A program made the position numbers and the translations under genes. DNA of 64,000 nt from Litoreibacter janthinus (GTDB lineage Bacteria; Pseudomonadota; Alphaproteobacteria; Rhodobacterales; Rhodobacteraceae): contig NZ_FOYO01000001.1 in assembly GCF_900111945.1 (NCBI RefSeq), positions 2,363,751 through 2,427,750 of the forward strand, read 5' to 3'. The notes beneath the pieces were generated by a model. That model worked only from the letters and a program-made list of their open reading frames with translations, did not search any database and was not told where the DNA came from. Position 1 is the stretch's first letter, and every line of letters begins with the position of its first letter. Shown piece by piece: positions 35,247 to 45,913 of the stretch.

Positions 35247-36920
35247 TTAGGCTGCAACGCCCCATTTGTAGATTTGTGGCAGATACGCGATGTGCATATC
35301 GAGACCCACATATCCCTCGCGGGAGTGGCGATACAGCGAACGCCAGTATGGCTGCAATGTCACGCCTTCGTCGCGCATGATGGTTTGAAGCTTCTCCATC
35401 ACAACACGGCGCTTGTCGGCATCTGCGATCGAGTTCGCTTCAGCCAGCGCGGCGTCGAATTCCGCGTTAGAGAACGCGCTCTCATTCCAAGCTTCACCGG
35501 AGCGGTAAGCAAGGCCCAGAATTTGCACGCCCAAAGGACGGTGGTTCCAGTTGGTCGACGAGAAGCCGTATTTGGTCCAGTCGTTCCAGAACGTGGTGCC
35601 CGGAATGATTGTCCGCTTGATGTTGAAGCCGGCATCACGCAGCTGAGCGCCAACCGCATCGGTGGTGTTCTTGCGCCAGTCGTCGTCAATGGAGATCAGC
35701 TCGAACTCGTAGTCCGCCATACCGGCCTCTTCGAGAAGGGCTTTCGCCTTGGCTGGATCGTATTCCAGACCTGGCACATTCGCGTATTCAGGGTGCATTG
35801 GGCCGACATGGGTGTTCTCGCCGACCTGACCTTGGTTCGCATAGCCCAGCTCAAGGCAGACCGACCGGTCAACCGCATGTGCAATGGCTTGGCGCACACG
35901 AACGTCAGCATATGGCTTCACACCATTGGCGTCGGCCGCTTCTTGGTTCGGACGGATCGCGATGGTGGCACCGGAGGCCACTTCGGATTTGCTCCAGCCC
36001 AGACCGTCGAAGACGTCGACAAATTCACCCACGGTCTCGTAGATGGTGTCGACTTCTTCAGCTTCCGCAGCCGCAACCCATGCAGCAGGGTCGGTGCCGT
36101 AGTCGATATACTCGATACGGTCGAGATATGCGCCTTTGCCAGCGGCATAGCCCCACCATTCGAAACCTTCGTTGCGAACGATGGCGCCTTTGACGCCAAC
36201 TTCCAGAGATTCTGGCTTGTAAGGGCCGGTGCCGATTGGGTTTGCCAACATATCTTCCGGCGTTCCCGTCGCGGAGCTGTGGTAAACAGCTGCCGGATAG
36301 TCAGACATCCCCGCGATCAGTGTGATGTCAGGCGCAGGAAGGTTCAGCTTCACGGTGTGACTGTCCACAACGGTTGCGCCGCCATCGATGATTTTGTTGG
36401 TGTTGGCATCGATCAAGATCGCGAAACGACCAGCCATCGAGTTGCCTTCGACGTCTTTATCACACCATGCGGTGACCATGCGGGCCACATCGTCTGCTGT
36501 GAAGTCGTCGCCGTTGTTCCACTTCACGCCTTTACGGACGTTCAAGGTGTACTCGGTTGCGTCGTCATTGATTTCCCACGACTCCAGCAACATTGGCTCG
36601 AACGAACCGTCGGAGTTGTATTCAACCATGTATTCCAGCCAACCGGCGGTGAAATACGCAATTTGTGTCCAGTCGAAGGTACGCGGATCTTTAAGCGCGC
36701 GGACTTCCATCTGCATACGAAGTGTGCCGCCTTGCTGGGCGTGAGCTGCTGCCTTGGCCGGAGCGGACCCGATCAAGCCGTAGGCTGCAGTCACCGTAAC
36801 GCCCATCATGGTTGCACGTGTCAGAAACTCGCGGCGGTCCATAAGGCCGGCCTTGTGCTCTTCCAGGTACATCTCCACGGATGGATGCACGGGTTTTCCG
36901 TTAATGGTTTGGGTTGTCAT
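35247..36920 (-). CDS. Family 5 extracellular substrate-binding protein, Tat-exported
   Basis: 557-residue periplasmic binding protein for peptides or related solutes. An unusually long N-terminus (26 residues) precedes the twin-arginine signal [19 protein letters not shown] before ATG 36920 supports this start, though ATG 36842 would begin right at the signal. The body has the family-5 features ([22 protein letters not shown] segment, quoted only in part: [36 protein letters not shown]). Tat export suggests folding, perhaps with a cofactor or disulfide, before export. It is the first gene of the importer operon. Ligand unknown. Confidence 0.93.
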   Translation of the reverse strand: MTTQTINGKPVHPSVEMYLEEHKAGLMDRREFLTRATMMGVTVTAAYGLIGSAPAKAAAHAQQGGTLRMQMEVRALKDPRTFDWTQIAYFTAGWLEYMVEYNSDGSFEPMLLESWEINDDATEYTLNVRKGVKWNNGDDFTADDVARMVTAWCDKDVEGNSMAGRFAILIDANTNKIIDGGATVVDSHTVKLNLPAPDITLIAGMSDYPAAVYHSSATGTPEDMLANPIGTGPYKPESLEVGVKGAIVRNEGFEWWGYAAGKGAYLDRIEYIDYGTDPAAWVAAAEAEEVDTIYETVGEFVDVFDGLGWSKSEVASGATIAIRPNQEAADANGVKPYADVRVRQAIAHAVDRSVCLELGYANQGQVGENTHVGPMHPEYANVPGLEYDPAKAKALLEEAGMADYEFELISIDDDWRKNTTDAVGAQLRDAGFNIKRTIIPGTTFWNDWTKYGFSSTNWNHRPLGVQILGLAYRSGEAWNESAFSNAEFDAALAEANSIADADKRRVVMEKLQTIMRDEGVTLQPYWRSLYRHSREGYVGLDMHIAYLPQIYKWGVAA

Positions 36921-37121
36921 GTCTGTCTCCCTGTAGACTTTGACGTTATAATTCGCAGCACTTTCGCCCGAGTGTTCTCGGATCAGCCCGCAACAGTCGC
37001 TGTTTGAGTTTTACTTTTGCGTGTCCCCTCAACGCTCCAGAGGCCATTTCGCAACAATTTTGACAGAAGGTCAACGGTTGGAACCGTCAGTGTGCGCTCT
37101 AAAAACGACAAACCCACGGTC

Positions 37122-37146
37122 AAAAAGCGACATACACTAATGTCGC
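37122..37146 (-). terminator. Terminator after the miaA-AraC transcript
   Basis: On the minus strand GCGACAT-TAGTGT-ATGTCGC (37127-37146) is followed by TTTTTG. It separates the AraC gene from the importer operon. The rest of the 276-bp gap up to 36921 presumably holds the importer promoter; I saw no convincing -35/-10 pair. Confidence 0.75.
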
Positions 37147-37196
37147 CCATGAGGGGCGGCGCAAATGAAGTGTCTAGGCGCAAATTTGCGGGACAA

Positions 37197-38087
37197 TTAC
37201 CTTGCTTTACGAAATTCTGAGGGACTTTTTCCTGTATGCACCTGAAATGCCCGTGTGAAATAGGCAGGGCTCGAAAAGCCAAGCTTTTCTGCAATATCTT
37301 GCACTGGCCTGTCCGTATGTAGCAGGGCTTCGCACGCGGCTTGAATCACACGCTCCTGCAAAATTGCAGATGCTGGTTTGCCAACGGCGTTTTGTGTCAG
37401 GCGCGTCAGATGGGTTGGTGTAACTTGCAAGTCAGCGGCGAATTCGCCGAGGGACTTGCCGTCACGATGGCCGATACTGACGACATGGCTGAACTTTCGC
37501 AGGACACGATCTGACTTGCCGAGTTCCCCCTGCGGCTGGTCGGTCAGGGCGCGGTCAAGCCAAACGCCGATCATCATCGCATAAGCCATCACCGCCCGAC
37601 GTTGACCAGTGCGCAATTCGTTGAGTTCACGTGACAGCGCATCAATAAGACCGCTGATTTCGCTCTGCATTTGCACGCTTGTGGCCTTGAGCAAGGCGGG
37701 TCGGTTCGGGAAACCTGCGTTTTCATCCCGCGACAGAGAAACCACCATGCCTTGCGGACTCGCAAACATCTCGTAGCTGAACAGCGTATGCGGGGGGATA
37801 TAGATCGCGGTGTTCGGGCCTACGCCACGCATCTTGCAGTCCACCATGACGCGACCTTGACCGCGCGTTATCCAGAACAAGATCGGATAATCCAAAGACT
37901 GCGCTGCGTCCGTCCGCCACGCCTCGGAGCGTTGGTGCGTCGCAAGCGTTTCAACCTTAGGCAAGTTCTGACGGGCCATGAAATGTCCTATGATTATGGG
38001 AATGCCGAAGTAACCTTCCAACGCCCTGATTAGTAGTTGGCGCTCCTCCGAACTGTCAAATGTCGAATTAAGGCAATTCTGTGTCAA
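37197..38087 (-). CDS. AraC-family transcriptional regulator
   Basis: 296-residue regulator with an N-terminal cupin-like sensor domain ([28 protein letters not shown]) and a C-terminal double helix-turn-helix ([15 protein letters not shown] and [16 protein letters not shown]). Its ATG overlaps the miaA stop (ATGA at 38084-38087). The nearest downstream operon on the same strand, after a terminator, is the peptide-type importer, which is the best guess for a target. Confidence 0.92.
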   Translation of the reverse strand: MTQNCLNSTFDSSEERQLLIRALEGYFGIPIIIGHFMARQNLPKVETLATHQRSEAWRTDAAQSLDYPILFWITRGQGRVMVDCKMRGVGPNTAIYIPPHTLFSYEMFASPQGMVVSLSRDENAGFPNRPALLKATSVQMQSEISGLIDALSRELNELRTGQRRAVMAYAMMIGVWLDRALTDQPQGELGKSDRVLRKFSHVVSIGHRDGKSLGEFAADLQVTPTHLTRLTQNAVGKPASAILQERVIQAACEALLHTDRPVQDIAEKLGFSSPAYFTRAFQVHTGKSPSEFRKAR

Positions 38088-38962
38088 TTAGAGAGTGTAT
38101 CGGCGGAAACCTGCGTCCAGTCTTTCATTCGGGCACGGAACCAAGTCCTTTGACGCTTAGCGTATTGGCGCGAAGCGATAATTGCCTGACCCCGTGCCTC
38201 CGCAAGCGAAATTTCGCCATTGAGATGAGCCATAAGCTCAGGACCGCCGATTGCTTTCGCGGACGGGCGCTGAATGTCCCAGTCGTGTTGCAGCGCACGG
38301 ACCTCATCTAAAGCGCCTTTCGCAAGCATCTGGTCAAATCGGCGGATGATCCGATCATCCAACCAGTCCACAGAGGCATTCAGGGCAATGGCGACGCACT
38401 CTTCTCGGCGCAATTTCGGAGGTGGGGTTTCTGCCTGCCACACGCTGATGGAGCGGCCGGTTGCCTCCTGAACCTCCCAAGCGCGTTGCACTCGCGCCCG
38501 GTTGAGTGTGTCGATCCGTGACACTGTTTCCACATCCAGCGCCTCCAGCATCTCTTCGCGCTCCATCTCTTCGGCAGCGGCGCGCACGCCTGTGGGGATG
38601 GGCGGGATATCTGCAAGCCCTTGGGTTAGGGCGCTAAAGTTCAATCCCGTCCCACCCACAATAATCGGGCGAGAGTTTCCAGAAAGCAATCTGGAGACAT
38701 CGCGCAACCAATGACCTGTGGAATAGGTCTCCCGATAAGGGACATGCCCATACAGGGCGTGCTCTGCGAGCTGCAATTCGGCGGGGTCGGGACGGGCAGA
38801 CAGCAGTTGCCAGCAATCAAACACCTGAAGCGCATCCGCGTTAATAATCGTGCCGCCTTGTTGTATGGCAATTTCCAATGCCAGAGCGGACTTGCCAGAG
38901 GCGGTCGGCCCAGCGATCAACACGGGTTGGTCAGGGCTTATATCTCTGAGCAAAGGCATCAT
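38084..38962 (-). CDS. miaA: MiaA, tRNA dimethylallyltransferase
   Basis: 292-residue prenyltransferase adding a dimethylallyl group to A37 of tRNAs reading UNN codons. P-loop GPTASGKSA is at 18-26, followed by [18 protein letters not shown] and the conserved [15 protein letters not shown]. Normal MiaA has DSMQVY; here the segment reads DALQVF, a mild variation. Two ATGs in tandem (38962, 38959) are possible starts. Translationally coupled to the AraC gene. Confidence 0.95.
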   Translation of the reverse strand: MMPLLRDISPDQPVLIAGPTASGKSALALEIAIQQGGTIINADALQVFDCWQLLSARPDPAELQLAEHALYGHVPYRETYSTGHWLRDVSRLLSGNSRPIIVGGTGLNFSALTQGLADIPPIPTGVRAAAEEMEREEMLEALDVETVSRIDTLNRARVQRAWEVQEATGRSISVWQAETPPPKLRREECVAIALNASVDWLDDRIIRRFDQMLAKGALDEVRALQHDWDIQRPSAKAIGGPELMAHLNGEISLAEARGQAIIASRQYAKRQRTWFRARMKDWTQVSADTLSN

Positions 38963-39098
38963 CAGTCGGGCGAATTCCGTTTATTATCGGTTTGTCGTGA
39001 GTGGCGGGCGCTTGGCCGTTGAATCTCGTCGGGTTTTCCGACATTTTGCCCCCAATTTGCAACTGCTCAAATCGCCCTTCCAGAAAGGCTGCCCTCCT

Positions 39099-39824
39099 AT
39101 GACCGATGCCCGCAAAACCACTTACAAGCGCGTAATGTTGAAAATCTCTGGTGAAGCGTTGATGGGGGATCAGGGGTTTGGCCTCCATCCGCCAACGGTC
39201 GAACGGATCGCCCGCGAGGTCCAATCTGTTCATGAAATGGGCGTCGAAATCTGCATGGTGATCGGCGGCGGCAACATTTTCCGCGGTTTGCAAGGTTCCG
39301 CACAGGGTATGGAGCGGACCACTGCAGATTATATGGGGATGCTCGCGACAGTGATGAACGCACTGGCGATGCAAGGCGCACTTGAGGCACTTGGCATTCA
39401 CACACGGGTCATCTCGGCGATCACCATGAACGAAGTGGCTGAGCCCTACATTCGTCGCCGCGCGGTGCGCCACCTTGAGAAAAAGCGGGTCTGCATCTTC
39501 GCGGCTGGCACCGGGAACCCGTATTTCACCACGGATACCGCGGCGACGCTTCGGGCGAATGAGATGTCCTGTGAGGCGATCTTCAAAGGCACTAAGGTAG
39601 ATGGCGTTTACGACAAAGATCCCGCCAAGTTCGACGATGCCGTGCGCTACGACAGAATAAGCTTTGACGATGTTTTGCAGAAACGCCTTGGGGTTATGGA
39701 CGCCTCTGCTATCGCTTTGGCACGGGACAACGAGCTTCCGATCATTGTTTTCTCACTGGACGAGCCGGGTGGGTTCAAGGGCATCTTGGCGGGTGAGGGC
39801 ACCTACACAATCGTAGAAGACTGA
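39099..39824 (+). CDS. pyrH: UMP kinase
   Basis: 241-residue hexameric UMP kinase (UMP to UDP), amino-acid-kinase fold. Marks are [35 protein letters not shown] and [13 protein letters not shown] 39099 gives normal length; an upstream in-frame ATG at 38850 would overlap miaA heavily. pyrH normally precedes frr directly; here 1.28 kb with an opposite-strand gene intervenes. Its last 22 bp overlap that gene's 3' end. Confidence 0.97.
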   Translation: MTDARKTTYKRVMLKISGEALMGDQGFGLHPPTVERIAREVQSVHEMGVEICMVIGGGNIFRGLQGSAQGMERTTADYMGMLATVMNALAMQGALEALGIHTRVISAITMNEVAEPYIRRRAVRHLEKKRVCIFAAGTGNPYFTTDTAATLRANEMSCEAIFKGTKVDGVYDKDPAKFDDAVRYDRISFDDVLQKRLGVMDASAIALARDNELPIIVFSLDEPGGFKGILAGEGTYTIVED

Positions 39825-40900
39825 TAGTCCGCTAAGACAGCAGTGGTCTCGACAAGGTTGACTGCGTTTTTGACGTGGCGAGCAATAAGGCTCTTTTGCT
39901 GGCTGCCAAGTGGGCTTGGCCGTGCAAGGCGTCGTTCGGTATCTTCCGGCCGACCGTTCAGCAATGAATCTACTGCTGACTGCGATAGCGAGCGCAGCGC
40001 TTCCGGACCGGGGTGGAAAGTTTCCACCGGCGCGCCATTGGCGAACACAACCTCGTGCTGATCGCAGGCAAAGTGATGATACGTCACTGGCGCAAAGGTG
40101 ATCGCGCGATGGATATTGGGGAGTGCAAGTAGACGTTTGGCACTCACAAACACCTCGTCCTTGCCAAACATCCGAAGAGCAATTCGCGATCGAAGCAACA
40201 CACGGTGCTGAGGGGACAGGCCGATGCGGGTAGAAGGCACACCCGGCGCAAGCGACCCGGCTTCCAGCACAACCGGCGCATTCCGGTCTGGCCATAACAG
40301 CGTCCTTCGGTGAATCCATCGAACAGTCTGGGGGCCGCGATCCAGTGTAAGAACCTGATCACCAAGCTGCAGATTTTCGATTGCCCTCGGTCCATTGACG
40401 GTTTCGATTTCCACGCCGCTCGCGAAGCAAACGATTGTGCTGTTGTCGATGGATTCATCCGTGTAATAGCCGGCACCGTTATTGTTCGAGACGCTGTTTA
40501 ACGTGATGTCTTGAATGGATAAATTGTCGACCGACGATCCGTACGGGGTGCTGCGGAAGAAGACGTCGCCATTCCCTGCCTGAATGATCAAGAAGTCATC
40601 TGTCAGCGTAGTTCCGTCGCCCAAAGTTACCGTTGCAGTAAACAGGATCGAGCTATCCAGCCATTGTGACGTGGCGCCGCCGCCAATGTCGTAGCTAATG
40701 TAGTCACCGTCAGGGTTGTTTTCGTCATCCCAAATTGCACCGTCTTCATTCACGTCGGTTTGAGTGATGGGGGTAATCGCAAGATCGGAATAGGTGCCAA
40801 TCAGTGAAAATGCGTTCTCAGCAGCATAGTCGGACTCGTCCAAGTCAACGTCGGCAAAGTTGCCAAGGTAGATCATATTTACGGTCGTCACGAAGGCCAT
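39803..40900 (-). CDS. Hint-domain protein (Hint_2, hedgehog/intein-like)
   Basis: 365-residue protein. Residues 1-155 are acidic with no recognised domain ([20 protein letters not shown] at the start). The Hint domain begins at the presumed cleavage cysteine in [14 protein letters not shown], followed by [27 protein letters not shown] and [20 protein letters not shown]. Such Hint_2 proteins are frequent in roseobacters; the domain may autoprocess to release the N-terminal part. No signal peptide is obvious. It is on the strand opposite to pyrH and frr, which it separates, and overlaps pyrH by 22 bp. Confidence 0.88.
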   Translation of the reverse strand: MAFVTTVNMIYLGNFADVDLDESDYAAENAFSLIGTYSDLAITPITQTDVNEDGAIWDDENNPDGDYISYDIGGGATSQWLDSSILFTATVTLGDGTTLTDDFLIIQAGNGDVFFRSTPYGSSVDNLSIQDITLNSVSNNNGAGYYTDESIDNSTIVCFASGVEIETVNGPRAIENLQLGDQVLTLDRGPQTVRWIHRRTLLWPDRNAPVVLEAGSLAPGVPSTRIGLSPQHRVLLRSRIALRMFGKDEVFVSAKRLLALPNIHRAITFAPVTYHHFACDQHEVVFANGAPVETFHPGPEALRSLSQSAVDSLLNGRPEDTERRLARPSPLGSQQKSLIARHVKNAVNLVETTAVLADYQSSTIV

Positions 40901-41105
40901 AGCGTTTTCCAGTCGGCAAAACTGGTGAATTTAGACACCGAGAAACCTAACTTTCGGCCAATCGATCTAGGGAAGGTGCGTACAATTTAAGTCAACGCAG
41001 GTTACAATCGGGGCGGGCATCTGCTTTCGCGAGACCTCTAGCCATGTGTCGCGGCTTGCTTTAGACAAACGGTCAACGAGCAAAACAAGCAATATGAGAC
41101 CCGAT

Positions 41106-41669
41106 ATGTCTGAAGACTTCATGCTAGATACCGACGATATTCAACGCCGCATGGATGGGGCGATGGCCAGCCTGCGTACCGAATTTGGCTCTTTGCGTAC
41201 CGGTCGTGCCTCTGGCTCGATGCTGGAACCAGTAATGGTGGACGCTTACGGATCCATGACCCCGATCAATCAGGTCGGCACAGTGAACGTCCCAGAGCCA
41301 CGCATGGTGACCATCAACGTTTGGGATAAGGGCCTTGTCGGAAAAGTCGAAAAAGCTATTCGTGAGAGTGGCTTGGGCATCAATCCTCAACTTAACGGCA
41401 CGATCATTATGCTGCCAATCCCAGAACTGAATGAGGAGCGCCGCCGTGAATTGAGCAAGGTGGCGGGGCAATATGCAGAGCACGCCCGTGTCTCGATCCG
41501 CAACATTCGTCGCGATGCCATGGACCAGATTAAGAAGGCAAAAGGTGACGGACTGTCCGAAGACGACCAGAAAATCTGGGAGGGCGAGGTTCAGGACATG
41601 ATCGACGCGCAGATCAAATTGGTGGATCAGGCGCTAGAGAACAAACAAGAAGAGATTATGCAAGTCTAA
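41106..41669 (+). CDS. frr: Ribosome recycling factor
   Basis: 187-residue factor that with EF-G splits post-termination ribosomes. Visible hallmarks: [36 protein letters not shown], and [12 protein letters not shown] in the long helical domain. ATG 41106 gives the standard length; an in-frame ATG 41046 would add 20 atypical residues. A terminator follows, before uppS. Confidence 0.97.
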   Translation: MSEDFMLDTDDIQRRMDGAMASLRTEFGSLRTGRASGSMLEPVMVDAYGSMTPINQVGTVNVPEPRMVTINVWDKGLVGKVEKAIRESGLGINPQLNGTIIMLPIPELNEERRRELSKVAGQYAEHARVSIRNIRRDAMDQIKKAKGDGLSEDDQKIWEGEVQDMIDAQIKLVDQALENKQEEIMQV

Positions 41670-41687
41670 GCGGAGAATTCCCCGCAA

Positions 41688-41716
41688 AAGGTCGCCTGAC
41701 AAGGGCGGCCTTTTTT
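41688..41716 (+). terminator. Terminator after frr
   Basis: AAGGTCGCC-N7-GGCGGCCTT (one T-G pair) followed by TTTTT. It would separate frr from uppS, so the uppS-dxr genes probably have their own promoter or rely on readthrough. Confidence 0.8.
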
Positions 41717-41755
41717 GATAGGTTTATCAAAACAATTATAATTTGAGGTATGAAC

Positions 41756-42481
41756 ATGAGCGTTGAGGATATTAATCCGAATGGGCCAAAGCACGTCGCC
41801 ATCATTATGGATGGCAACGGCAGGTGGGCCACTCAACGCAATCGCCCCCGCCTTTTTGGCCATCAAGCCGGAGCCAAGCGCGTCCGGCAAGCGGTGGAAA
41901 CCTGTCCGCAGCTCGGCGTCAAGTATCTGACAATGTTTGCGTTTTCGACAGAGAACTGGAAACGGACGCAGTCCGAAGTCTCTGGCCTGATGGCCCTGTT
42001 CCGCCGCTACATCCAGCGTGAGGCCAACTATCTTCATCGTTTGGGCACTCGCGTTCGCTTCATCGGTGATCGTGAAAAGCTGGATAAGAAGCTCCAAGCC
42101 TTGATGGACTATCTCGAAAAGCTGACCGAAAATAATGACGTAACGCATCTTACAATTGCGTTGAACTACGGAGCCCGCGACGAGGTGACCCGCGCCACGC
42201 AACGTTTGGCCGTAGAAATCGCGGAAAAGCGCCTGCGACCTGATCAAGTGAACTCCGAAGTTTTGGCATCCTTCCTTGATACATATGTTCTCCCGGATCC
42301 TGATCTGGTGATCCGCACCTCTGGCGAAGCACGTATTTCCAACTTTTTGCTATGGCAATCGGCCTATGCCGAGTACGAATTTATCGACACCCATTGGCCT
42401 GATTTCACGCCGGAGGTTTTCACGAGCGTCGTAGCCCGATATGGAAATCGCGACCGTCGCTTTGGCGCTGTGAAGGCTTGA
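41756..42481 (+). CDS. uppS: Undecaprenyl diphosphate synthase
   Basis: 241-residue cis-prenyltransferase making C55-PP, the lipid carrier of cell-wall synthesis. IIMDGNGRWA and HVAIIMDG at the N-terminus, FAFSTENW and the C-terminal LVIRTSGEARISNFLLWQ are diagnostic. ATG 41756 has GAGG seven bases upstream; ATG 41750 is too close to it. Confidence 0.97.
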   Translation: MSVEDINPNGPKHVAIIMDGNGRWATQRNRPRLFGHQAGAKRVRQAVETCPQLGVKYLTMFAFSTENWKRTQSEVSGLMALFRRYIQREANYLHRLGTRVRFIGDREKLDKKLQALMDYLEKLTENNDVTHLTIALNYGARDEVTRATQRLAVEIAEKRLRPDQVNSEVLASFLDTYVLPDPDLVIRTSGEARISNFLLWQSAYAEYEFIDTHWPDFTPEVFTSVVARYGNRDRRFGAVKA

Positions 42482-42514
42482 TCGGCCGCTCGCCTGCAAC
42501 TATTGGGAGGCGAC

Positions 42515-43306
42515 ATGAGCGCATCATCTGAAAAATTCTCCGATCTTGCGGCCCGCATGGGGTCCGCTGCCGTTATGGCTGTGGTTGGCATTGGCGCTGT
42601 TTGGGCCGGTGGCGTGTGGTTTATGGCCTTGCTGACGCTGGTTTGCGGCGCATTGGTTTGGGAACTGGTGCGGATGCTGGGGGCAGGGCAAAAACGCGCG
42701 CTGACAATGGGGGGATTGGCGGCTGGCTCGTTTCTTGCGGTAAGCTTATTGCCGCCGGGGCTGGGGCTGCCATTTATACTGGTTCCCGCGATGGCGGGAA
42801 TTGCGCTGCTTAACAGCAATCGTACGCTCTACATGGTGTTCGCTGCACTCATCGTGATTTCTTGCTACGGGTTGGCGGTTCTCCGTGTTGATTTCGGTTT
42901 CATCTGGATGCTCTGGCTCGCACTCGTCGTGATAGCCACTGATGTACTGGGCTATTTTGCAGGCCGGATAATAGGCGGGCCTAAGTTCTGGCCGCGAGTT
43001 AGCCCCAAGAAGACGTGGTCCGGGACTGCCGCGGGCTGGGTGGCCGCCGCCATAGTCGGCGCGTGCTTCATGGGGTATCCCGGCGTGGGATTGGAGATCA
43101 TTGGTATTTCCGTCGCAATTTCAATGGCATCGCAAATGGGCGACATTGCCGAAAGCGCAGTGAAGCGGAAGATGGGTGTAAAGGATTCCTCCAACCTCAT
43201 CCCGGGCCATGGTGGTGTTTTCGACCGCTTCGACGGAATGCTGGGGGCGTCTGTGTTCTTGTTGTTGATCGAGCAGGTCGTGGACTTCCCACCGGTATTT
43301 GGCTGA
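42515..43306 (+). CDS. cdsA: Phosphatidate cytidylyltransferase
   Basis: 263-residue multi-helix enzyme making CDP-diacylglycerol for phospholipid synthesis. The C-terminal signature SAVKRKMGVKDSSNLIPGHGG with FDRFDG is intact. I chose ATG 42515, preceded by GGGAGG, over a TTG four codons earlier. Its TGA overlaps the dxr ATG. Confidence 0.96.
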   Translation: MSASSEKFSDLAARMGSAAVMAVVGIGAVWAGGVWFMALLTLVCGALVWELVRMLGAGQKRALTMGGLAAGSFLAVSLLPPGLGLPFILVPAMAGIALLNSNRTLYMVFAALIVISCYGLAVLRVDFGFIWMLWLALVVIATDVLGYFAGRIIGGPKFWPRVSPKKTWSGTAAGWVAAAIVGACFMGYPGVGLEIIGISVAISMASQMGDIAESAVKRKMGVKDSSNLIPGHGGVFDRFDGMLGASVFLLLIEQVVDFPPVFG

Positions 43307-44481
43307 TGCGGAAGGTAACGATCTTTGGCTCCACCGGATCTATCGGGGAGAACACTGTTGATCTCATCGCCCGCACGCCCGAGCTTTACAATGTTGTAGC
43401 GTTGACGGGCGGGCGGAACGTTGCTCGGTTGGCGAAACAAGCCATCGTGCTGAATGCCGAGCTTGCCGTGACCGCCTTCGACGATTGCTACGCCGACCTT
43501 AAAGCCGCGTTGTCGGGCACAGACATTGAAGTTGCGGCAGGGGCAGACGCGATAGCCGAAGCCGCAGACCGGAAAGCTGACTGGTTCATGTCCGCCATCG
43601 TGGGCGCGGCGGGCTTGGTTCCTGGCCTTCGGGCCTTGCGCCATGGGACAACGCTTGCGCTTGCCAACAAGGAGTCCCTTGTCACGGCAGGGCCGTTCCT
43701 GTTGGCGGAGGCTGAGAAGTATGGCGCCACGATCCTGCCCGTGGACAGTGAGCATTCCGCAGTGTTCCAAGCCCTTGTTGGCGAAGACATGACTGCAGTC
43801 GAACGGGTCATAATCACCGCTTCAGGTGGAGCCTTCCGCGACTGGCCGTTGGAAGCTTTGGAGAATGCGACTCTGGCAGAGGCATCGGCTCATCCGAACT
43901 GGGATATGGGACAACGGATTACCATCGACAGTGCATCCATGTTTAACAAGGCCATGGAACTTATTGAGACAAAAGAGTTCTTCGGCGTTGCGGCATCGCA
44001 AATAGAAGCGGTCGTTCATCCCGAAAGCCTGATCCATGCGCTGGTTGGCTTTAAGGACGGCGCGTTGATGGCGCATCTCGGCCCACCAGATATGCGCCAC
44101 GCCATCGGCTACGCGCTGCATTGGCCTGACCGGGGACACGTTCCGGTTGAGCGCTTGGATCTGGCGAAGATCGGAAGTTTGAACTTTCGCGTCGCCGATG
44201 AAGGCCGATATCCGGCATTGCGCATCGCACGGGACGTCATGCAAACGGGCGGCCTGTCAGGCGCGGCTTTCAACGCCGCGAAGGAGGCCGCACTCGACGC
44301 GTTCATCTTGGGCGACATCGGCTTTCTTGATATGGCGCGGCTTGTTGACAAAGTGTTGAACCGTTTGCAGCAGCAAAATGGTCTTAGTTGCGACATACTC
44401 ACCCTTGATAAGGTGCTCGCGACGGACCATTTGGCACGCAAGACGATGCAAGAACTGATGCAGAATACACCGGTGCATTAG
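43306..44481 (+). CDS. dxr: 1-deoxy-D-xylulose-5-phosphate reductoisomerase
   Basis: 391-residue second enzyme of the MEP isoprenoid pathway. NADPH motif FGSTGSIG is at 7-14; LANKESLVTAG, PVDSEHSAVFQ and ASGGAFRDW contribute substrate and metal residues. Starts inside the cdsA stop (1-bp overlap). Supplies IPP/DMAPP used by uppS and miaA in this same window. Confidence 0.97.
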   Translation: MRKVTIFGSTGSIGENTVDLIARTPELYNVVALTGGRNVARLAKQAIVLNAELAVTAFDDCYADLKAALSGTDIEVAAGADAIAEAADRKADWFMSAIVGAAGLVPGLRALRHGTTLALANKESLVTAGPFLLAEAEKYGATILPVDSEHSAVFQALVGEDMTAVERVIITASGGAFRDWPLEALENATLAEASAHPNWDMGQRITIDSASMFNKAMELIETKEFFGVAASQIEAVVHPESLIHALVGFKDGALMAHLGPPDMRHAIGYALHWPDRGHVPVERLDLAKIGSLNFRVADEGRYPALRIARDVMQTGGLSGAAFNAAKEAALDAFILGDIGFLDMARLVDKVLNRLQQQNGLSCDILTLDKVLATDHLARKTMQELMQNTPVH

Positions 44482-44513
44482 ACACCGGAACAAAAGACGC
44501 GAAAGGGCGGTCT

Positions 44514-45848
44514 ATGGATATTTTGGGAATGCTTCCCTCATTTGGTGGCTTTGTGGGGTCAGCTGTTGCGTTTATCATAGCGCTCAGTGTGATCGTCGCG
44601 ATCCACGAATACGGCCATTACATCGTCGGCCGTTGGTGCGGCATCCATGCAGAAGTGTTCTCTTTGGGGTTCGGCCCGGTATTATACTCTCGGGTCGACA
44701 AACGCGGGACCCGCTGGCAGCTGGCAGCATTGCCATTCGGCGGTTACGTCAAATTCTTAGGAGATTCCGACGCGGCATCCGGCAAAGACGGCGACGCGAT
44801 CTCGGGCCTGAGTGATACCGAGCGCAAGCGCACGATGCACGGTGCAGATCTGTGGCGTCGTGCAGCCACCGTAGCCGCTGGTCCGGTGTTCAACTTCATC
44901 CTATCCATTTTTGTTTTTGCAGGCATCTTCCTGTTCTCCGGCACGACGACGGATGAAGCTGTTATCGGCCAGCTCAAGCCCTTGCCCGGTCCGGTTGACA
45001 TGTTCGAACCCGGTGACCGCATCCTAAGGGTGGGTGACAGTGACATCACAAATCTGGAGGACTTCTACGTCGCAGCCCGTGAAGCAGAGGCCGCGGAGAT
45101 CATGTCCTATGATGTGGAGCGCGATGGTCAATTTTTAAGCTTTGACAGCGTCTACCCGTTCCCACCGGTCATTGACCAGTTGCAGCCCAAATCGGCAGCG
45201 ATGGATGGCGGCTTGGAAGTCGGCGATGTGATCCAATCGGTTAACGGGAATCCGGTATTTGCCCTAAGTCAGGTTCAAGACGCGGCGCAAGCGAACAAAG
45301 ACAGCCCGTTGGAACTGCTGGTGTGGCGTAACGGCGAAGTTCTGGAGAAGACGCTGACACCGCGTCAACGTGATCTTCCTACGGCGGACGGATTTGAGAC
45401 GCGTTGGCTTATTGGCTTCTCGGGCGGTGCATTCTTCGAGCCGACACGCGAGACGCTTGGGGCAGGGGACGCGCTTTGGGGTGGCGTCCGCCAGACTTGG
45501 TTCATCGCAAAATCAAGCCTGTCTGGCATGTGGCATATGGTGACGGGCGCGATCAGCTCCTGCAACATTCAAGGCCCGATCGGCATTGCCCAAACTTCAG
45601 GTGATATGGCTTCGCAAGGGCCGACGCAGTTCATCTGGTTTATCGCGGTTTTGTCGACCGCTGTGGGGCTACTGAACCTATTCCCGATTCCCGTTCTGGA
45701 TGGGGGCCATCTGGTCTTTCACGCGTTCGAGGCCGTCTCAGGGCGGCCACCGAGCGACAAGGCATTGAATGCGTTGATGATGGGCGGGCTCTTTTTGCTG
45801 CTTTCCTTGATGGTGTTTGCCTTAACGAATGACTTCTTTTGTTCCTAA
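44514..45848 (+). CDS. rseP: RseP, site-2 intramembrane zinc protease
   Basis: 444-residue inner-membrane protease that cuts anti-sigma factors and leftover signal peptides. HEYGH at 31-35 and LFPIPVLDGGHL near the C-terminus form the zinc site; at least one PDZ domain lies in the periplasmic loop (about 205-290), with a degenerate first PDZ at about 125-200. The ATG is 32 bp after dxr, the classic order. Confidence 0.96.
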   Translation: MDILGMLPSFGGFVGSAVAFIIALSVIVAIHEYGHYIVGRWCGIHAEVFSLGFGPVLYSRVDKRGTRWQLAALPFGGYVKFLGDSDAASGKDGDAISGLSDTERKRTMHGADLWRRAATVAAGPVFNFILSIFVFAGIFLFSGTTTDEAVIGQLKPLPGPVDMFEPGDRILRVGDSDITNLEDFYVAAREAEAAEIMSYDVERDGQFLSFDSVYPFPPVIDQLQPKSAAMDGGLEVGDVIQSVNGNPVFALSQVQDAAQANKDSPLELLVWRNGEVLEKTLTPRQRDLPTADGFETRWLIGFSGGAFFEPTRETLGAGDALWGGVRQTWFIAKSSLSGMWHMVTGAISSCNIQGPIGIAQTSGDMASQGPTQFIWFIAVLSTAVGLLNLFPIPVLDGGHLVFHAFEAVSGRPPSDKALNALMMGGLFLLLSLMVFALTNDFFCS

Positions 45849-45913
45849 AGTTGCCCCATTCGCGCCACAATTGAAGAGCATTTAAGGGTCGTATTCTGTG
45901 AGGGATAGGACCC

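Noticed and set aside
35202..37007. A 601-codon open frame on the plus strand across the substrate-binding protein gene
   Set aside because: It is the antisense of a clear family-5 binding protein with signal and ribosome-binding site; its translation has no recognisable motif.
37158..37185. Two copies of GGCGCAAAT 19 bp apart upstream of the importer
   Set aside because: Short, next to a coding end and a terminator, with no third copy; likely chance.
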